Origin: Tessaracoccus sp. SD287
GTDB lineage: Bacteria; Actinomycetota; Actinomycetes; Propionibacteriales; Propionibacteriaceae
Length of the DNA: 64,000 nt
Reading direction: 5' to 3'
Assembly: GCF_017355265.1 (NCBI RefSeq)
Contig: NZ_JADIJQ010000007.1
Span: forward strand, 1-64,000
Under the pieces are notes generated by a model. It saw only the letters and a list, made by a program, of their open reading frames with translations. It had not been told where the DNA came from and searched no databases. Every line of letters starts with the position of its first letter. Position 1 is the stretch's first letter. Below, in pieces: positions 11,182-18,377 of the stretch. A program made the position numbers and the translations under genes.

Positions 11182-13380
11182 ATGGCTGACACCACGCTCG
11201 AGATCGCCGGTCCCCATGGCGAGACCAGGAAGGTCAAGCTTTCCAGCGGAGACCGGGTGCTGTGGCCGGGCTCGGGCATGGCCGATGGCCGGGACGTCAC
11301 CAAGGCCGAACTGGTCGACTACCTGCTCGCCGTCGCCGAACCCTTCCTGGCCGCCAACGGGGACCGGCCGATCACGCTGCAGAGATTCCCCGAGGGCATC
11401 GAGGGCGAGGAGTTCTTCTCCAAGCGGCCGCCGCAGGGCAAGCCGGCCTTCATCCGCACCGTCACCTGCACCTATCCCTCGGGCCGACGCCACGCCCAGC
11501 TCGTCCTCGACGAACCGGCGGCGGTGGCCTGGACCGGGCAGATGAGCACCATCACCTTCCACCCGTGGCCGGTGCGCACCGCCAACCTCGACAACCCCGA
11601 CGAGTTGCGCATTGACCTGGACCCGCAACCGGGTCGCGACTTCACCGACGCGGTCGAGGCCGCCAAGGGCCTGCGCCAGGTGATGACCGAACTGGGATAT
11701 GCCCCCTACGCCAAGACCTCCGGCAACCGCGGCATCCACGTCTATGCGCGGATCGCGCCGACCCACGAGTTCCAGGATGTGCGCCACGGTGTCATCGGCA
11801 TCGCCCGCGAGCTCGAACGCCGGATGCCCGACCTGGTCACCAGCAGTTGGTGGAAGGAGGAGCGCGGGGAACGGGTCTTCGTCGACTTCAACCAGGCCAA
11901 CCGGGACCGGACGATCGCCGCCGCGCTCAGTCCGCGTCCGCTGCCGGGGGCACCGGTCTCGTTCCCGCTGTCCTGGGACGAACTGGACGAGGTCAGCCCG
12001 GCCGACTTCACCGTCCGCACCGCGCCCAAACTACTGGCCGAGCGGGGCAACCCCTGGGCCGACATGGACGAGCACGTCGGCGACATCACCCGCGCGCTCG
12101 AGTTGTGGCAGGCCGACCTGGACCGGGGGCTGGGGGAACTGAACTTCCCGCCGGACTACCCGAAGATGCCGGGCGAACCTCCGCGGGTGCCGCCGTCCAA
12201 GCGACGCCAGGATCGCGACGAGGACGACTACCTGCCGCCCAAGGCCGAACGGGATGCCGAGTGGGGCACCGCCATCACCCCGCCCTACGGCCCGATGCTG
12301 GCCAAGTCAGTCAAGGACATCCCCAAGGTCGAGGCCATCTACGAACCGAAGTGGGACGGCTTCCGCACCCTGATCTGGCGCTCGGGTGACATGGTCGAAC
12401 TGGGCAGCCGCAACGAGCGTCCGATGACCCGCTACTTCCCCGAGATCGTCGAGGCGGTCAAGGCCAACTTCCCCGAGCACTGCTGCATTGACGGCGAGAT
12501 CGTGATGATCGACCCCGAGCGTGGCGACCGGCTGAACTTCGACGCCCTGCAGCAGCGGATCCACCCGGCGGCGAGCCGGATCACCAAACTGTCCAAGCAG
12601 ACCCCGGCCAGTTTCGTGGCCTTCGACGTGCTGGCCATCGGCATGACCAACTACGTCGAGGTGCCCTTCGAGCAGCGCCGTCTGGCCCTGGAGGAGGCGC
12701 TCAAGGACGCCCGCCCGCCGGTGCACCTGACCCCGATGACCCGTGACCGCGACGAGGCCCGGCAGTGGTTCACCCAGTTCGAGGGGGCGGGGCTGGACGG
12801 GATCATGGCCAAGCCGCTGGACATGCCCTACCTCGAGGACAAGCGGGTGATGTACAAGATCAAGCACGAACGCACTGCCGACTGCGTGGTCGCCGGGTAC
12901 CGGGTCTACAAGGACACCGATGATGCGATCGGCTCGCTGATGCTCGGCCTCTACGACGCCGAGGGCAACCTGAACTCGGTGGGGGTGATTGGTGCCTTCC
13001 CGATGGAGCGCCGCCGGGAACTGTTCGCCGAACTGCAGCCGCTGGTCACCGACTTCGAGGGGCATCCCTGGTCCTGGGCCGATCCGCAGCAGGGCCAGAA
13101 GGCCACGCCGGACGAGCAACTGCCCGACAATCGTGACCAGTCCTTCCCGCGGACCCCGTCGTCGAGTGCCTACAGCCGGTGGAACGCCAAGAAGGACCTG
13201 TCGTTCACGCCGCTTCGCCCCGAACGCGTGGTCGAGGTGCGCTACGACCACATGGAGGGCAACCGGTTCCGCCACACCGCCCAGTGGGTGCGCTGGCGCG
13301 ATGACCGCGACCCGCACAGCTGCACCTATGACCAGTTGGACGAGCCGGTCACCTACGACCTGGCTGACATCCTCGGTTGA
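11182..13380 (+). CDS. Fused Prim-PolC primase-polymerase and LigC-type ATP-dependent DNA ligase
   Basis: A 732-residue two-enzyme fusion. Residues 5-285 form an archaeo-eukaryotic primase/polymerase domain with metal-binding D145 and D147 (RIDLDPQP), the nucleotide motif SGNRGIH (180-186) and D235 (VFVDFNQ). After a charged linker (about 330-360), residues 365-732 form an ATP-dependent ligase with adenylated K390 in YEPKWDGFR, then ELGSRNERPMTRYFPE, IDGEIV and MYKIKHERTADCVVAGYR. Both halves resemble the adjacent mycobacterial Prim-PolC (Rv3730c) and LigC (Rv3731) proteins rather than LigD. The phosphoesterase domain of LigD is absent, and no Ku gene is in the window. Expected role is gap filling and sealing in excision repair. 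The start at 11182 matches the homologous N-terminus. Confidence 0.9.
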   Translation: MADTTLEIAGPHGETRKVKLSSGDRVLWPGSGMADGRDVTKAELVDYLLAVAEPFLAANGDRPITLQRFPEGIEGEEFFSKRPPQGKPAFIRTVTCTYPSGRRHAQLVLDEPAAVAWTGQMSTITFHPWPVRTANLDNPDELRIDLDPQPGRDFTDAVEAAKGLRQVMTELGYAPYAKTSGNRGIHVYARIAPTHEFQDVRHGVIGIARELERRMPDLVTSSWWKEERGERVFVDFNQANRDRTIAAALSPRPLPGAPVSFPLSWDELDEVSPADFTVRTAPKLLAERGNPWADMDEHVGDITRALELWQADLDRGLGELNFPPDYPKMPGEPPRVPPSKRRQDRDEDDYLPPKAERDAEWGTAITPPYGPMLAKSVKDIPKVEAIYEPKWDGFRTLIWRSGDMVELGSRNERPMTRYFPEIVEAVKANFPEHCCIDGEIVMIDPERGDRLNFDALQQRIHPAASRITKLSKQTPASFVAFDVLAIGMTNYVEVPFEQRRLALEEALKDARPPVHLTPMTRDRDEARQWFTQFEGAGLDGIMAKPLDMPYLEDKRVMYKIKHERTADCVVAGYRVYKDTDDAIGSLMLGLYDAEGNLNSVGVIGAFPMERRRELFAELQPLVTDFEGHPWSWADPQQGQKATPDEQLPDNRDQSFPRTPSSSAYSRWNAKKDLSFTPLRPERVVEVRYDHMEGNRFRHTAQWVRWRDDRDPHSCTYDQLDEPVTYDLADILG

Positions 13381-13421
13381 GCGGTGGCGGGGGTAGACCT
13401 CGCCCGGGTAGCCTGCTGGAC

Positions 13422-14036
13422 ATGGCCGAACCCCTCCGCATCCGCGCAGCCGACAGCGACCGCGATGCCGTGCTGCAGGTACTGATGGAGGCCCACGCCG
13501 CGGGACGGCTCGACTTGGCCGAACTGGACGAACGCCAGAACCTGGTGATCGGCTCGCGCTACCTGGACGAACTGCAGCCGCTGGTCGCCGACCTGCCCGA
13601 GGGACAGTCGATGGTGATGATGACCGGGCCGCACCAGGGGCGCGGGCTGGCCGCCTTCCAGGCGTCGCAGGTGCCCGGGATCTACGATCAGGCGCCCACG
13701 CTGAGCACCGTCGCCGTGATGAGCGGCAAGAACTTGAAGCCGCAGCGGGGGGTGGAGAAGATCTCCAGTTTCCAGTTCTGGGGCGGTGACGACATTGACC
13801 TGACCGAGGCGTTCGGGCCCGGCGTCACCATCACCTTCGAGGCGGTGGCCATCATGGGCGGCAGCACCATCGTCGTGCCCGAGGGCGTGCGGGTGCAGGA
13901 CGACACCGTCAACATCATGGCCGGCAATGACGTCAGGTCCAAGGCACAGGGCGACGGGTCGAACGGCGTCCTGGTGCTCAGCGGCTTCTCCATGATGGCC
14001 GGGCACTCGGTCAAGCTCGCCAAGGGCTCCCGGTAG
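13422..14036 (+). CDS. DUF1707 and LiaF-like cell-wall-response domain protein
   Basis: A 204-residue protein. The N-terminal DUF1707 segment (about residues 3-55) is RIRAADSDRDAVLQVLMEAH with GRLDLAELDER. The C-terminal half has the glycine-rich beta pattern of LiaF/DUF2154 domains (SFQFWGGDDIDLTEAF, VAIMGGSTIVVPEGV). There is no membrane segment. Such proteins are common in actinobacteria and are thought to take part in envelope-stress sensing, but function is not established. It lies between two repair genes, 3 bp before the Nei start, so it is probably co-transcribed with them. A second DUF1707 protein is at 26.2 kb. Confidence 0.75.
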   Translation: MAEPLRIRAADSDRDAVLQVLMEAHAAGRLDLAELDERQNLVIGSRYLDELQPLVADLPEGQSMVMMTGPHQGRGLAAFQASQVPGIYDQAPTLSTVAVMSGKNLKPQRGVEKISSFQFWGGDDIDLTEAFGPGVTITFEAVAIMGGSTIVVPEGVRVQDDTVNIMAGNDVRSKAQGDGSNGVLVLSGFSMMAGHSVKLAKGSR

Positions 14037-14039
14037 TCG

Positions 14040-14831
14040 ATGCCCGAGGGCGACGCCGTCTGGAGGACCGCCCAGCGGCTGCACCAGGCCTTGGCGGGGC
14101 ACCCGGTGACCCGGTGGGAGTTGCGCTGGGGTGAGCTGGGCGCTTCTGACAAGCGCGGACGCCACACCGTGGAGGTGGTCGCCCGGGGAAAGCACCTGCT
14201 TCACCGGCTGGACGACGGCTGGACCCTGCACACCCACCTGAGGATGGAGGGCCGCTGGCGGGTCGTGTCGAGTGCTGAGGCGACCCCGCGACGGCTGCGT
14301 GACCCGTGGCTGCGGGCGGTGGTGGGCACCGCATCGCTCGTGGCGCTGGGACGGCAACTTGGCAATGTCGATCTCGTCCCCACCGCGCAGGAGTCCCGGC
14401 TGGTCGGACACCTGGGCCCGGACCTGCTCGGGGACGACTGGGACGCCGACGAGGCGCTGCGGCGGCTTGGCGAAGCCCCCGAGGTGCCGCTGGGCGAGGC
14501 GCTGCTGGAACAGCGCAACCTGGCCGGCATCGGCACGATGTGGGCTGCCGAGATCTGCTTCCTGGAAAAGGTCAACCCGTGGCATCCGGTCGGCGAACTG
14601 GACGCCGAGCAGCTGGCGGCGGTGGTCCGCCGGGCCCATCGGCTGCTGAGGGGGACGCTGAAATTCCGGGGATCGGTCTCGACCGGCAACTGGCGCGAGC
14701 CGCTCTACATCTACGGCAAGCCGGGCCGGGCCTGCCCGCGCTGCGCGACGGCCATCACCCGGGCGACGATCGGTCGGGCACCGCAGCAGCGGGAGCTGTA
14801 CTACTGCCCCCGCTGCCAGCCGATGCCCTGA
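14040..14831 (+). CDS. nei2: Fpg/Nei-family DNA glycosylase (Nei2-like)
   Basis: A 263-residue bifunctional base-excision glycosylase and AP lyase. After removal of Met it begins with the catalytic Pro2-Glu3 (MPEGDAVWRTA). The H2TH segment LLEQRNLAGIGTMWAAEICF and a C-terminal zinc finger with two CPRC pairs (CPRCATAITRATIG and YYCPRCQ) are intact. The MPEGDAV start and absent lesion-capping loop resemble mycobacterial Nei2, which acts on oxidised pyrimidines. The start is 3 bp after the DUF1707 stop. Together with the upstream Prim-PolC-LigC fusion it would provide lesion removal, strand incision, gap filling and ligation. Confidence 0.9.
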   Translation: MPEGDAVWRTAQRLHQALAGHPVTRWELRWGELGASDKRGRHTVEVVARGKHLLHRLDDGWTLHTHLRMEGRWRVVSSAEATPRRLRDPWLRAVVGTASLVALGRQLGNVDLVPTAQESRLVGHLGPDLLGDDWDADEALRRLGEAPEVPLGEALLEQRNLAGIGTMWAAEICFLEKVNPWHPVGELDAEQLAAVVRRAHRLLRGTLKFRGSVSTGNWREPLYIYGKPGRACPRCATAITRATIGRAPQQRELYYCPRCQPMP

Positions 14832-14855
14832 GGACTGGGTCAGTCGGCCGAGATG

Positions 14856-15491
14856 TCAGTCGCTCGAAGCGTCCGCGGCCAGCCCCTTGGCGGCCCCGTC
14901 GGCGGCGTGGACGACGCCGTCGGTGGCCAGGTTGCCCTGGTCGTCCTCGAGGTGGGCGCGCAGGAACCACTGGAACTGTTCGAGCTGTGCCACCTGGGCG
15001 ATCAGCATGTCCTCGGTGATGGGGTCGATGTCTCCGGCCTCCTCGATCAGCTCACGGTGGTCCTCGATGATGCCGACGTAGACGACGTCGAGGGCACCCA
15101 GGTGCTCGGCGGCCTGGGCCTGTCCAATGGGATAGTCCTGCCAGGTGCGCTGGGCGACCAACGCGCCGGGACATCCGTTGGGCGCGACCCCCATCGTGGC
15201 CATCCGCTCAGCGGTCTCGTCGACCATGGCGCGCACGGCCGCGACCTGCGGGTCGAGCATCTGGTGGACGCCGATGAACTTGGGTCCGACCACGTTCCAG
15301 TGGGCATGCTTCAGGGTCAGCTGCAGGTCGTTGAGGGCGTGCAGGCGCATCTGCAGCTTCATCGCCAGTTCCTGGCCCTCGTCGACCGACAGGCCCGGGA
15401 CGGTGAACGACCCTCGGGAAGGGTTGGTGGTGGGGGTGCTCTTCGTCTGGTTGGCGGTCGTCTTGGCGGCCGCCTTCTTCGTCGTAGCCAT
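14856..15491 (-). CDS. dps: Dps-family DNA-protecting ferritin
   Basis: A 211-residue mini-ferritin. The intersubunit ferroxidase ligands are all present with exact family spacing: H64 (HAHWNVVG), H76, D91 and E95 (VDETAE). A Lys/Ala/Thr-rich tail of about 27 residues precedes the fold and could bind DNA. The last 20 residues are Ala/Asp-rich. The protein stores iron and consumes hydrogen peroxide. It is convergent with the Nei gene, 24 bp apart, and monocistronic. The ATG at 15491 opens the basic tail; the frame stays open upstream but looks non-coding. Confidence 0.93.
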   Translation of the reverse strand: MATTKKAAAKTTANQTKSTPTTNPSRGSFTVPGLSVDEGQELAMKLQMRLHALNDLQLTLKHAHWNVVGPKFIGVHQMLDPQVAAVRAMVDETAERMATMGVAPNGCPGALVAQRTWQDYPIGQAQAAEHLGALDVVYVGIIEDHRELIEEAGDIDPITEDMLIAQVAQLEQFQWFLRAHLEDDQGNLATDGVVHAADGAAKGLAADASSD

Positions 15492-15593
15492 GGTTCCGAG
15501 CTTAGGAGTGGGCTGCTGACCGCGTCGGAGAAGCACCAAATTCTGCGTGCGGCGTAGTCTGGCGGCAGGATCTTCCGCGGCGAGGGGGGCGCG

Positions 15594-15983
15594 ATGAGGC
15601 GTCGGACGATGCTGTGGCTGCCGCTGGCGGCAGTCGTCGGCGGGGCAGCCGTCGGATGCTCCGACCCGGCGCCCATTGGCCGCGAACCGATCCCGGTCAG
15701 CTACGTCTATCCGCAGACGGGCGACACGTCGGGACGGCGGTGGGTGGCCGAGGGGGCCGGCGGGGCCAACAGTTCTGATCCGCAGTTGACCATCGAGCAG
15801 GGTGTCGATGCCGTCGTGCTGTCGATGACGGCCTGGAACTCGGGGACCGCCGGCCAGCCGGTGCGCGAGATCGCGATCCTGCTGCCGGTCGAGTTCACGC
15901 TGACCGAGCCCCTGGGCGCTCGGCAGTTCCAGAACCCCGAGGGTCAACGCATCGAGCAGATGGACAAGCCGCCGGGACGCTGA
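15594..15983 (+). CDS. Small lipoprotein, paralogue 1
   Basis: A 129-residue secreted lipoprotein of unknown function. Signal peptide MRRRTMLWLPLAAVVGG leads to a lipobox with C22 (AVGC). The mature part contains PIGREPIPVSYVYPQ, a central ADAVVLSMTAWNS-type beta strand region and the end MDKPPGR. It is clearly homologous to the lipoprotein at 16826-17212: same signal layout, cysteine at 22, PIGR-x-x-IPV, VLSMTA/VLTMTA, EFTL-x-EP and KPPG. GAGGGGGG precedes the ATG. The stop codon sits in the loop of a terminator hairpin. Confidence 0.75.
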   Translation: MRRRTMLWLPLAAVVGGAAVGCSDPAPIGREPIPVSYVYPQTGDTSGRRWVAEGAGGANSSDPQLTIEQGVDAVVLSMTAWNSGTAGQPVREIAILLPVEFTLTEPLGARQFQNPEGQRIEQMDKPPGR

Positions 15984-15990
15984 GCGTCCC
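15974..15990 (+). terminator. Terminator hairpin with the stop codon in its loop
   Basis: A perfect 7-bp stem GGGACGC/GCGTCCC encloses exactly TGA, the stop codon of lipoprotein 1. It would end transcription right at the coding end, before the convergent reductase gene. Confidence 0.5.
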
Positions 15991-16019
15991 GACGGCTGCT
16001 TTCGCTGATTCCCGCGTGT

Positions 16020-16037
16020 TGATCCGGTGCTGGATCA
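16020..16037 (-). terminator. Hairpin at the end of the FMN reductase gene
   Basis: TGATCC/GGATCA is a perfect 6-bp stem with a 6-base loop. Its right arm includes the reductase stop codon on the minus strand. With the hairpin at 15974-15990 it insulates the two convergent genes. Confidence 0.4.
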
Positions 16038-16601
16038 GGCAGCGGCCTCGTCGGACTCAATGGTCTCGACCAGGGTGCGCGCGGCGGCGGTGAGCTCGTC
16101 GCGGTGGGCGTCGACGATGGCCTGCGGGTTGGCGACCTGGCCCTCGTTGGGGGCGTTGTCGCCGAAGGCCATGGTGACGGGCTCGGCGACCAGGTTGGCC
16201 TTGACGTTGCCCAGGATCTCGCTCAGGTGACGGGCCGAGCGGGCGCCGCCGCCGAAGCCGTAACCGACGACCATGGTGGGCTTGGCGTCCCACTCGGCGA
16301 ACAGGTGGTCAATGGCGTTCTTGACGGGGGCGGGCATGCCGCCGTTGTACTCCGGGTTCAGCCAGACGATGCCGTCGGCCGCGGAGACGATCTCCGACCA
16401 GTTCTTGGTGGTGTCTAGGGTGTAGACGCCGGTGGCGGCGAGCTGCGGCTCCGACAGGAACGGCAGGTCCAGCTCACGCAGGTCGACGACCTCGACGGTG
16501 GCTCCGGTGGCCTCGGCCAGGGTCGCGGCGACCCCGTCGGCCAACTGGCCGCCGACGCGGACGGGACGGGTGCTGCCGACGATGAGCTTCAGGGTGGTCA
16601 T
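16035..16601 (-). CDS. NADPH-dependent FMN reductase (flavodoxin fold)
   Basis: A 188-residue NAD(P)H:FMN or quinone reductase. The N-terminal phosphate loop is LIVGSTRPVRVGGQLADG. The flavin-contact motif is WLNPEYNGGMPAPVKNAIDHL, followed by VVGYGFGGGARSARHL. GGGAGAAG stands about seven bases before the ATG. It is monocistronic between two homologous lipoprotein genes. It is one of three flavodoxin-fold reductases between 16 and 23 kb, and could supply reduced flavin to the nearby luciferase-like monooxygenases or protect against quinones. Confidence 0.87.
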   Translation of the reverse strand: MTTLKLIVGSTRPVRVGGQLADGVAATLAEATGATVEVVDLRELDLPFLSEPQLAATGVYTLDTTKNWSEIVSAADGIVWLNPEYNGGMPAPVKNAIDHLFAEWDAKPTMVVGYGFGGGARSARHLSEILGNVKANLVAEPVTMAFGDNAPNEGQVANPQAIVDAHRDELTAAARTLVETIESDEAAA

Positions 16602-16724
16602 AGGTGCTTCTCCCGGGGGTTCAGACGAATCAAGATTGGTGCAACGTTCAACTATGTAACCCTATCGCGGCCGCGACGATTCCCCCATTCGAGGGGACGA
16701 CGCCCCGCGCGTTGGAGGGGGAGT

Positions 16725-16801
16725 GCAAGTTTCCGTCCCCCAGTGACCACCTGCCTGCCCATATGAGGGGGGTAGGTCGTCGCTGGGGGACAGAAACTTG
16801 C
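16725..16801. repeat. 77-bp near-perfect palindrome (element P1)
   Basis: Arms 16725-16743 and 16783-16801 pair over 19 bases with one wobble. Pairing continues inward (with a few mismatches and G-T pairs) to a 5-base ATATG loop at 16761-16765. The outer arm reads GCAAGTTTCCGTCCCCCAG. It fills the space upstream of lipoprotein 2 in a 224-bp gap that otherwise shows no gene. It may be a dispersed palindromic repeat or a structured leader or terminator. Confidence 0.7.
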
Positions 16802-16825
16802 CCCACCGGTGTATAGCGTGGCCGA

Positions 16826-17212
16826 ATGAGGCGTCGTGGACTGCTGCTGGTGGCGATGGGGTCCGTGACTGCGCCGGTCGTGGCAGGGTGCAGTCGAGGC
16901 CCGATCGGGCGCCAGTCGATTCCAGTGACCACCGTGTCCCCCCAGGGTCCCAGCGAGGAGCAGGGCCGGGCGTGGATCGCGGACGGTACCGGCGGGATCT
17001 CCCACTCCGACCCCGAACTCTCTGTCGAGGAGCACCCGGACCGGATCGTGCTGACCATGACGGCCTACAACTCGGCCAGACCGAACGACAACCAGGTCGC
17101 GATCGGGAAGGTGTTGCCCCTCGAGTTCACCCTGGAGGAGCCCCGCGGCAGCCGCCGGTTCGTCAATGACCAGGGTGAGACGATCCAGGTCTTGCCGAAG
17201 CCGCCCGGCTGA
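16826..17212 (+). CDS. Small lipoprotein, paralogue 2
   Basis: A 128-residue lipoprotein homologous to the one at 15594-15983. The signal peptide MRRRGLLLVAMGSVTAPVVA is followed by lipobox C22. Shared segments are PIGR-x-x-IPV, SDPELSVEE (versus SDPQLTIEQ), VLTMTAYNS, LPLEFTLEEP and the ending KPPG. Similarity extends past the stop codon: both genes end TGAGCGTCCC. The pair therefore arose by duplication around an unrelated reductase gene. Function unknown; probably membrane-anchored on the outer face. The promoter would lie in or just after the palindrome P1. Confidence 0.72.
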   Translation: MRRRGLLLVAMGSVTAPVVAGCSRGPIGRQSIPVTTVSPQGPSEEQGRAWIADGTGGISHSDPELSVEEHPDRIVLTMTAYNSARPNDNQVAIGKVLPLEFTLEEPRGSRRFVNDQGETIQVLPKPPG

Positions 17213-17226
17213 GCGTCCCTGAGGTC

Positions 17227-17631
17227 TCAATCACCCATCGTCACGGGATCGATGACCAGCAGGCCCAGGTGCTCGGCGACCGTCGCCATCGTCGCGTCGT
17301 GGGTGGCCACCGTCACCGGCTCGCCAATGAGCAGCGCGGTGGCCAGGTGCAGCGCATCCAGGGTCCGGACATGTCGTTCGATCGACTCAGCGATGGTGTG
17401 CGTCTCGCCGCTGACCTCCAGCAGGCCGACGCGGTCGAGCAGCGGGGTGGCGTCGACCAGTGGGCGGTTGTCGCGGCGCAGCACCCGGATCACCTCGGTG
17501 CGCAGCAGGCGGGATGACACGTACGTCGTTCCGGGGGTCGCCATCCAGGCCTGCACGCGCTCCCGATCCGGTGTGTCCAGGATCGTGCGCAGCGCCACCG
17601 ACGAGTCCAGGTACACCAGGGAAGCGGTCAT
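17227..17631 (-). CDS. VapC-like PIN-domain toxin
   Basis: A 134-residue PIN-domain ribonuclease. The acidic metal-binding set is visible: D9 (VYLDSSVA), E46 (RTEVIRVL), D92 (LDALHLATAL) and D112 (THDATMA). Family members cleave tRNA or rRNA until bound by the cognate antitoxin. The gene starts 3 bp after the stop of a Phd/YefM-type antitoxin on the same strand, the standard order. Adjacent genes show no sign of a mobile element, so this is probably a chromosomal pair. Confidence 0.85.
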   Translation of the reverse strand: MTASLVYLDSSVALRTILDTPDRERVQAWMATPGTTYVSSRLLRTEVIRVLRRDNRPLVDATPLLDRVGLLEVSGETHTIAESIERHVRTLDALHLATALLIGEPVTVATHDATMATVAEHLGLLVIDPVTMGD

Positions 17632-17634
17632 CGC

Positions 17635-17913
17635 TCAGTGCTCCCCGCGCATCTCGTCGAGCAGTGCCGTGGCCTCGGCGTCGGTGTAGGCCGGGCCGCC
17701 CGGGCGGCTGGGCCATGGCGCCGGGTTCGCCGAAGGTGGGGTGTAGCGGCCCTCGCGCTCGAGTCGTGCCAGGGTGCCGTCACCCTGCCGCGCGATGCTC
17801 ACCCGCCAGCGGGGCACGCCCCGTTCGGTGACGACGACGTCGTCGGTGTCGGATACCTGCGCCAGCACGTCCGCGGTGCGCTGGTTGAGTTCGCGCTTGC
17901 TGACGGTCTTCAT
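17635..17913 (-). CDS. Phd/YefM-type antitoxin
   Basis: A 92-residue antitoxin. The N-terminal half (MKTVSKRELNQRTADVLAQV, then VVVTERGVPRWRVS) is the Phd/YefM DNA-binding fold. The C-terminal half is Pro-rich and then acidic (AYTDAEATALLDEM), as expected of a disordered toxin-binding tail. It precedes the PIN toxin by 3 bp, so translation is coupled. It most likely represses its own operon; no clear operator was found in the 119 bp upstream. Confidence 0.83.
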   Translation of the reverse strand: MKTVSKRELNQRTADVLAQVSDTDDVVVTERGVPRWRVSIARQGDGTLARLEREGRYTPPSANPAPWPSRPGGPAYTDAEATALLDEMRGEH

Positions 17914-18032
17914 GGACCGAGCGTAGTACTTCTGTCAGACAGACCGGACCTTCCAGTCCTTGTACACCAGAGGTACCGACGGATCGACGCTGTGGAGGGT
18001 GTCGCGCTGACGACTTCAACTAGGTTGGAGCC

Positions 18033-18341
18033 ATGTTCATCGTTCACTGTTTCGTGCGCACCAAGGACGACAAGGTCGCCGACTTCATTGAGGTCGCCAC
18101 CGCCAACTCGCGGGCCAGCCTGACCGAGCCGGGGTGCACCCGCTTCGACGTCATCCAGCAGTTGGACGACCCGACCCAGTTCGTGCTGGTCGAGGGCTAC
18201 CGGTCGCCCGAGGACCTGGACTTCCACAAGACCCAGCCGCACTACTTCGCGTGGAAGGAAGCAATGGAGGACATCCAGGCCGAGCCCCGCTACACGCGCA
18301 AGTACCAGAACCTGCAGCCCGGGGACGAGGCCTGGGGCTGA
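18033..18341 (+). CDS. ABM-domain monooxygenase-like protein
   Basis: A 102-residue single-domain antibiotic-biosynthesis-monooxygenase (dimeric alpha/beta barrel) protein. It begins MFIVHCFVRTKDDKVADF and has the typical EPGCTRFDVIQQLDDPTQFVLVEGY and FHKTQPHYFAWKEAMEDI segments. This family includes LsrG-like isomerases and cofactor-free quinone-forming monooxygenases. The C-terminal half and length match small stand-alone members. It stands alone, with Arr convergent 34 bp downstream. A role in quinone or aldehyde handling would fit the neighbouring flavin island but is inference. Confidence 0.8.
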   Translation: MFIVHCFVRTKDDKVADFIEVATANSRASLTEPGCTRFDVIQQLDDPTQFVLVEGYRSPEDLDFHKTQPHYFAWKEAMEDIQAEPRYTRKYQNLQPGDEAWG

Positions 18342-18353
18342 GCCCTGATCGAA

Positions 18354-18377
18354 TGCACCGGCCTCTGCACCGGCCTC
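18354..18377. repeat. Tandem 12-bp repeat at the end of arr
   Basis: TGCACCGGCCTC occurs twice in perfect tandem. The second copy reaches into the last base pairs of the arr stop codon. It looks like a small slippage duplication in the space between the convergent ABM and arr genes. Confidence 0.7.

Noticed and set aside
11182-13380. Reading the fusion as LigD of the end-joining pathway
   Set aside because: No phosphoesterase domain, no adjacent Ku gene, and both halves match Prim-PolC and LigC motifs better. A genome-wide search is still needed to exclude Ku elsewhere.
17227-17913. Toxin-antitoxin pair as a sign of a mobile island
   Set aside because: No integrase, transposase, tRNA target or direct repeat is seen nearby, and base composition matches the surroundings.
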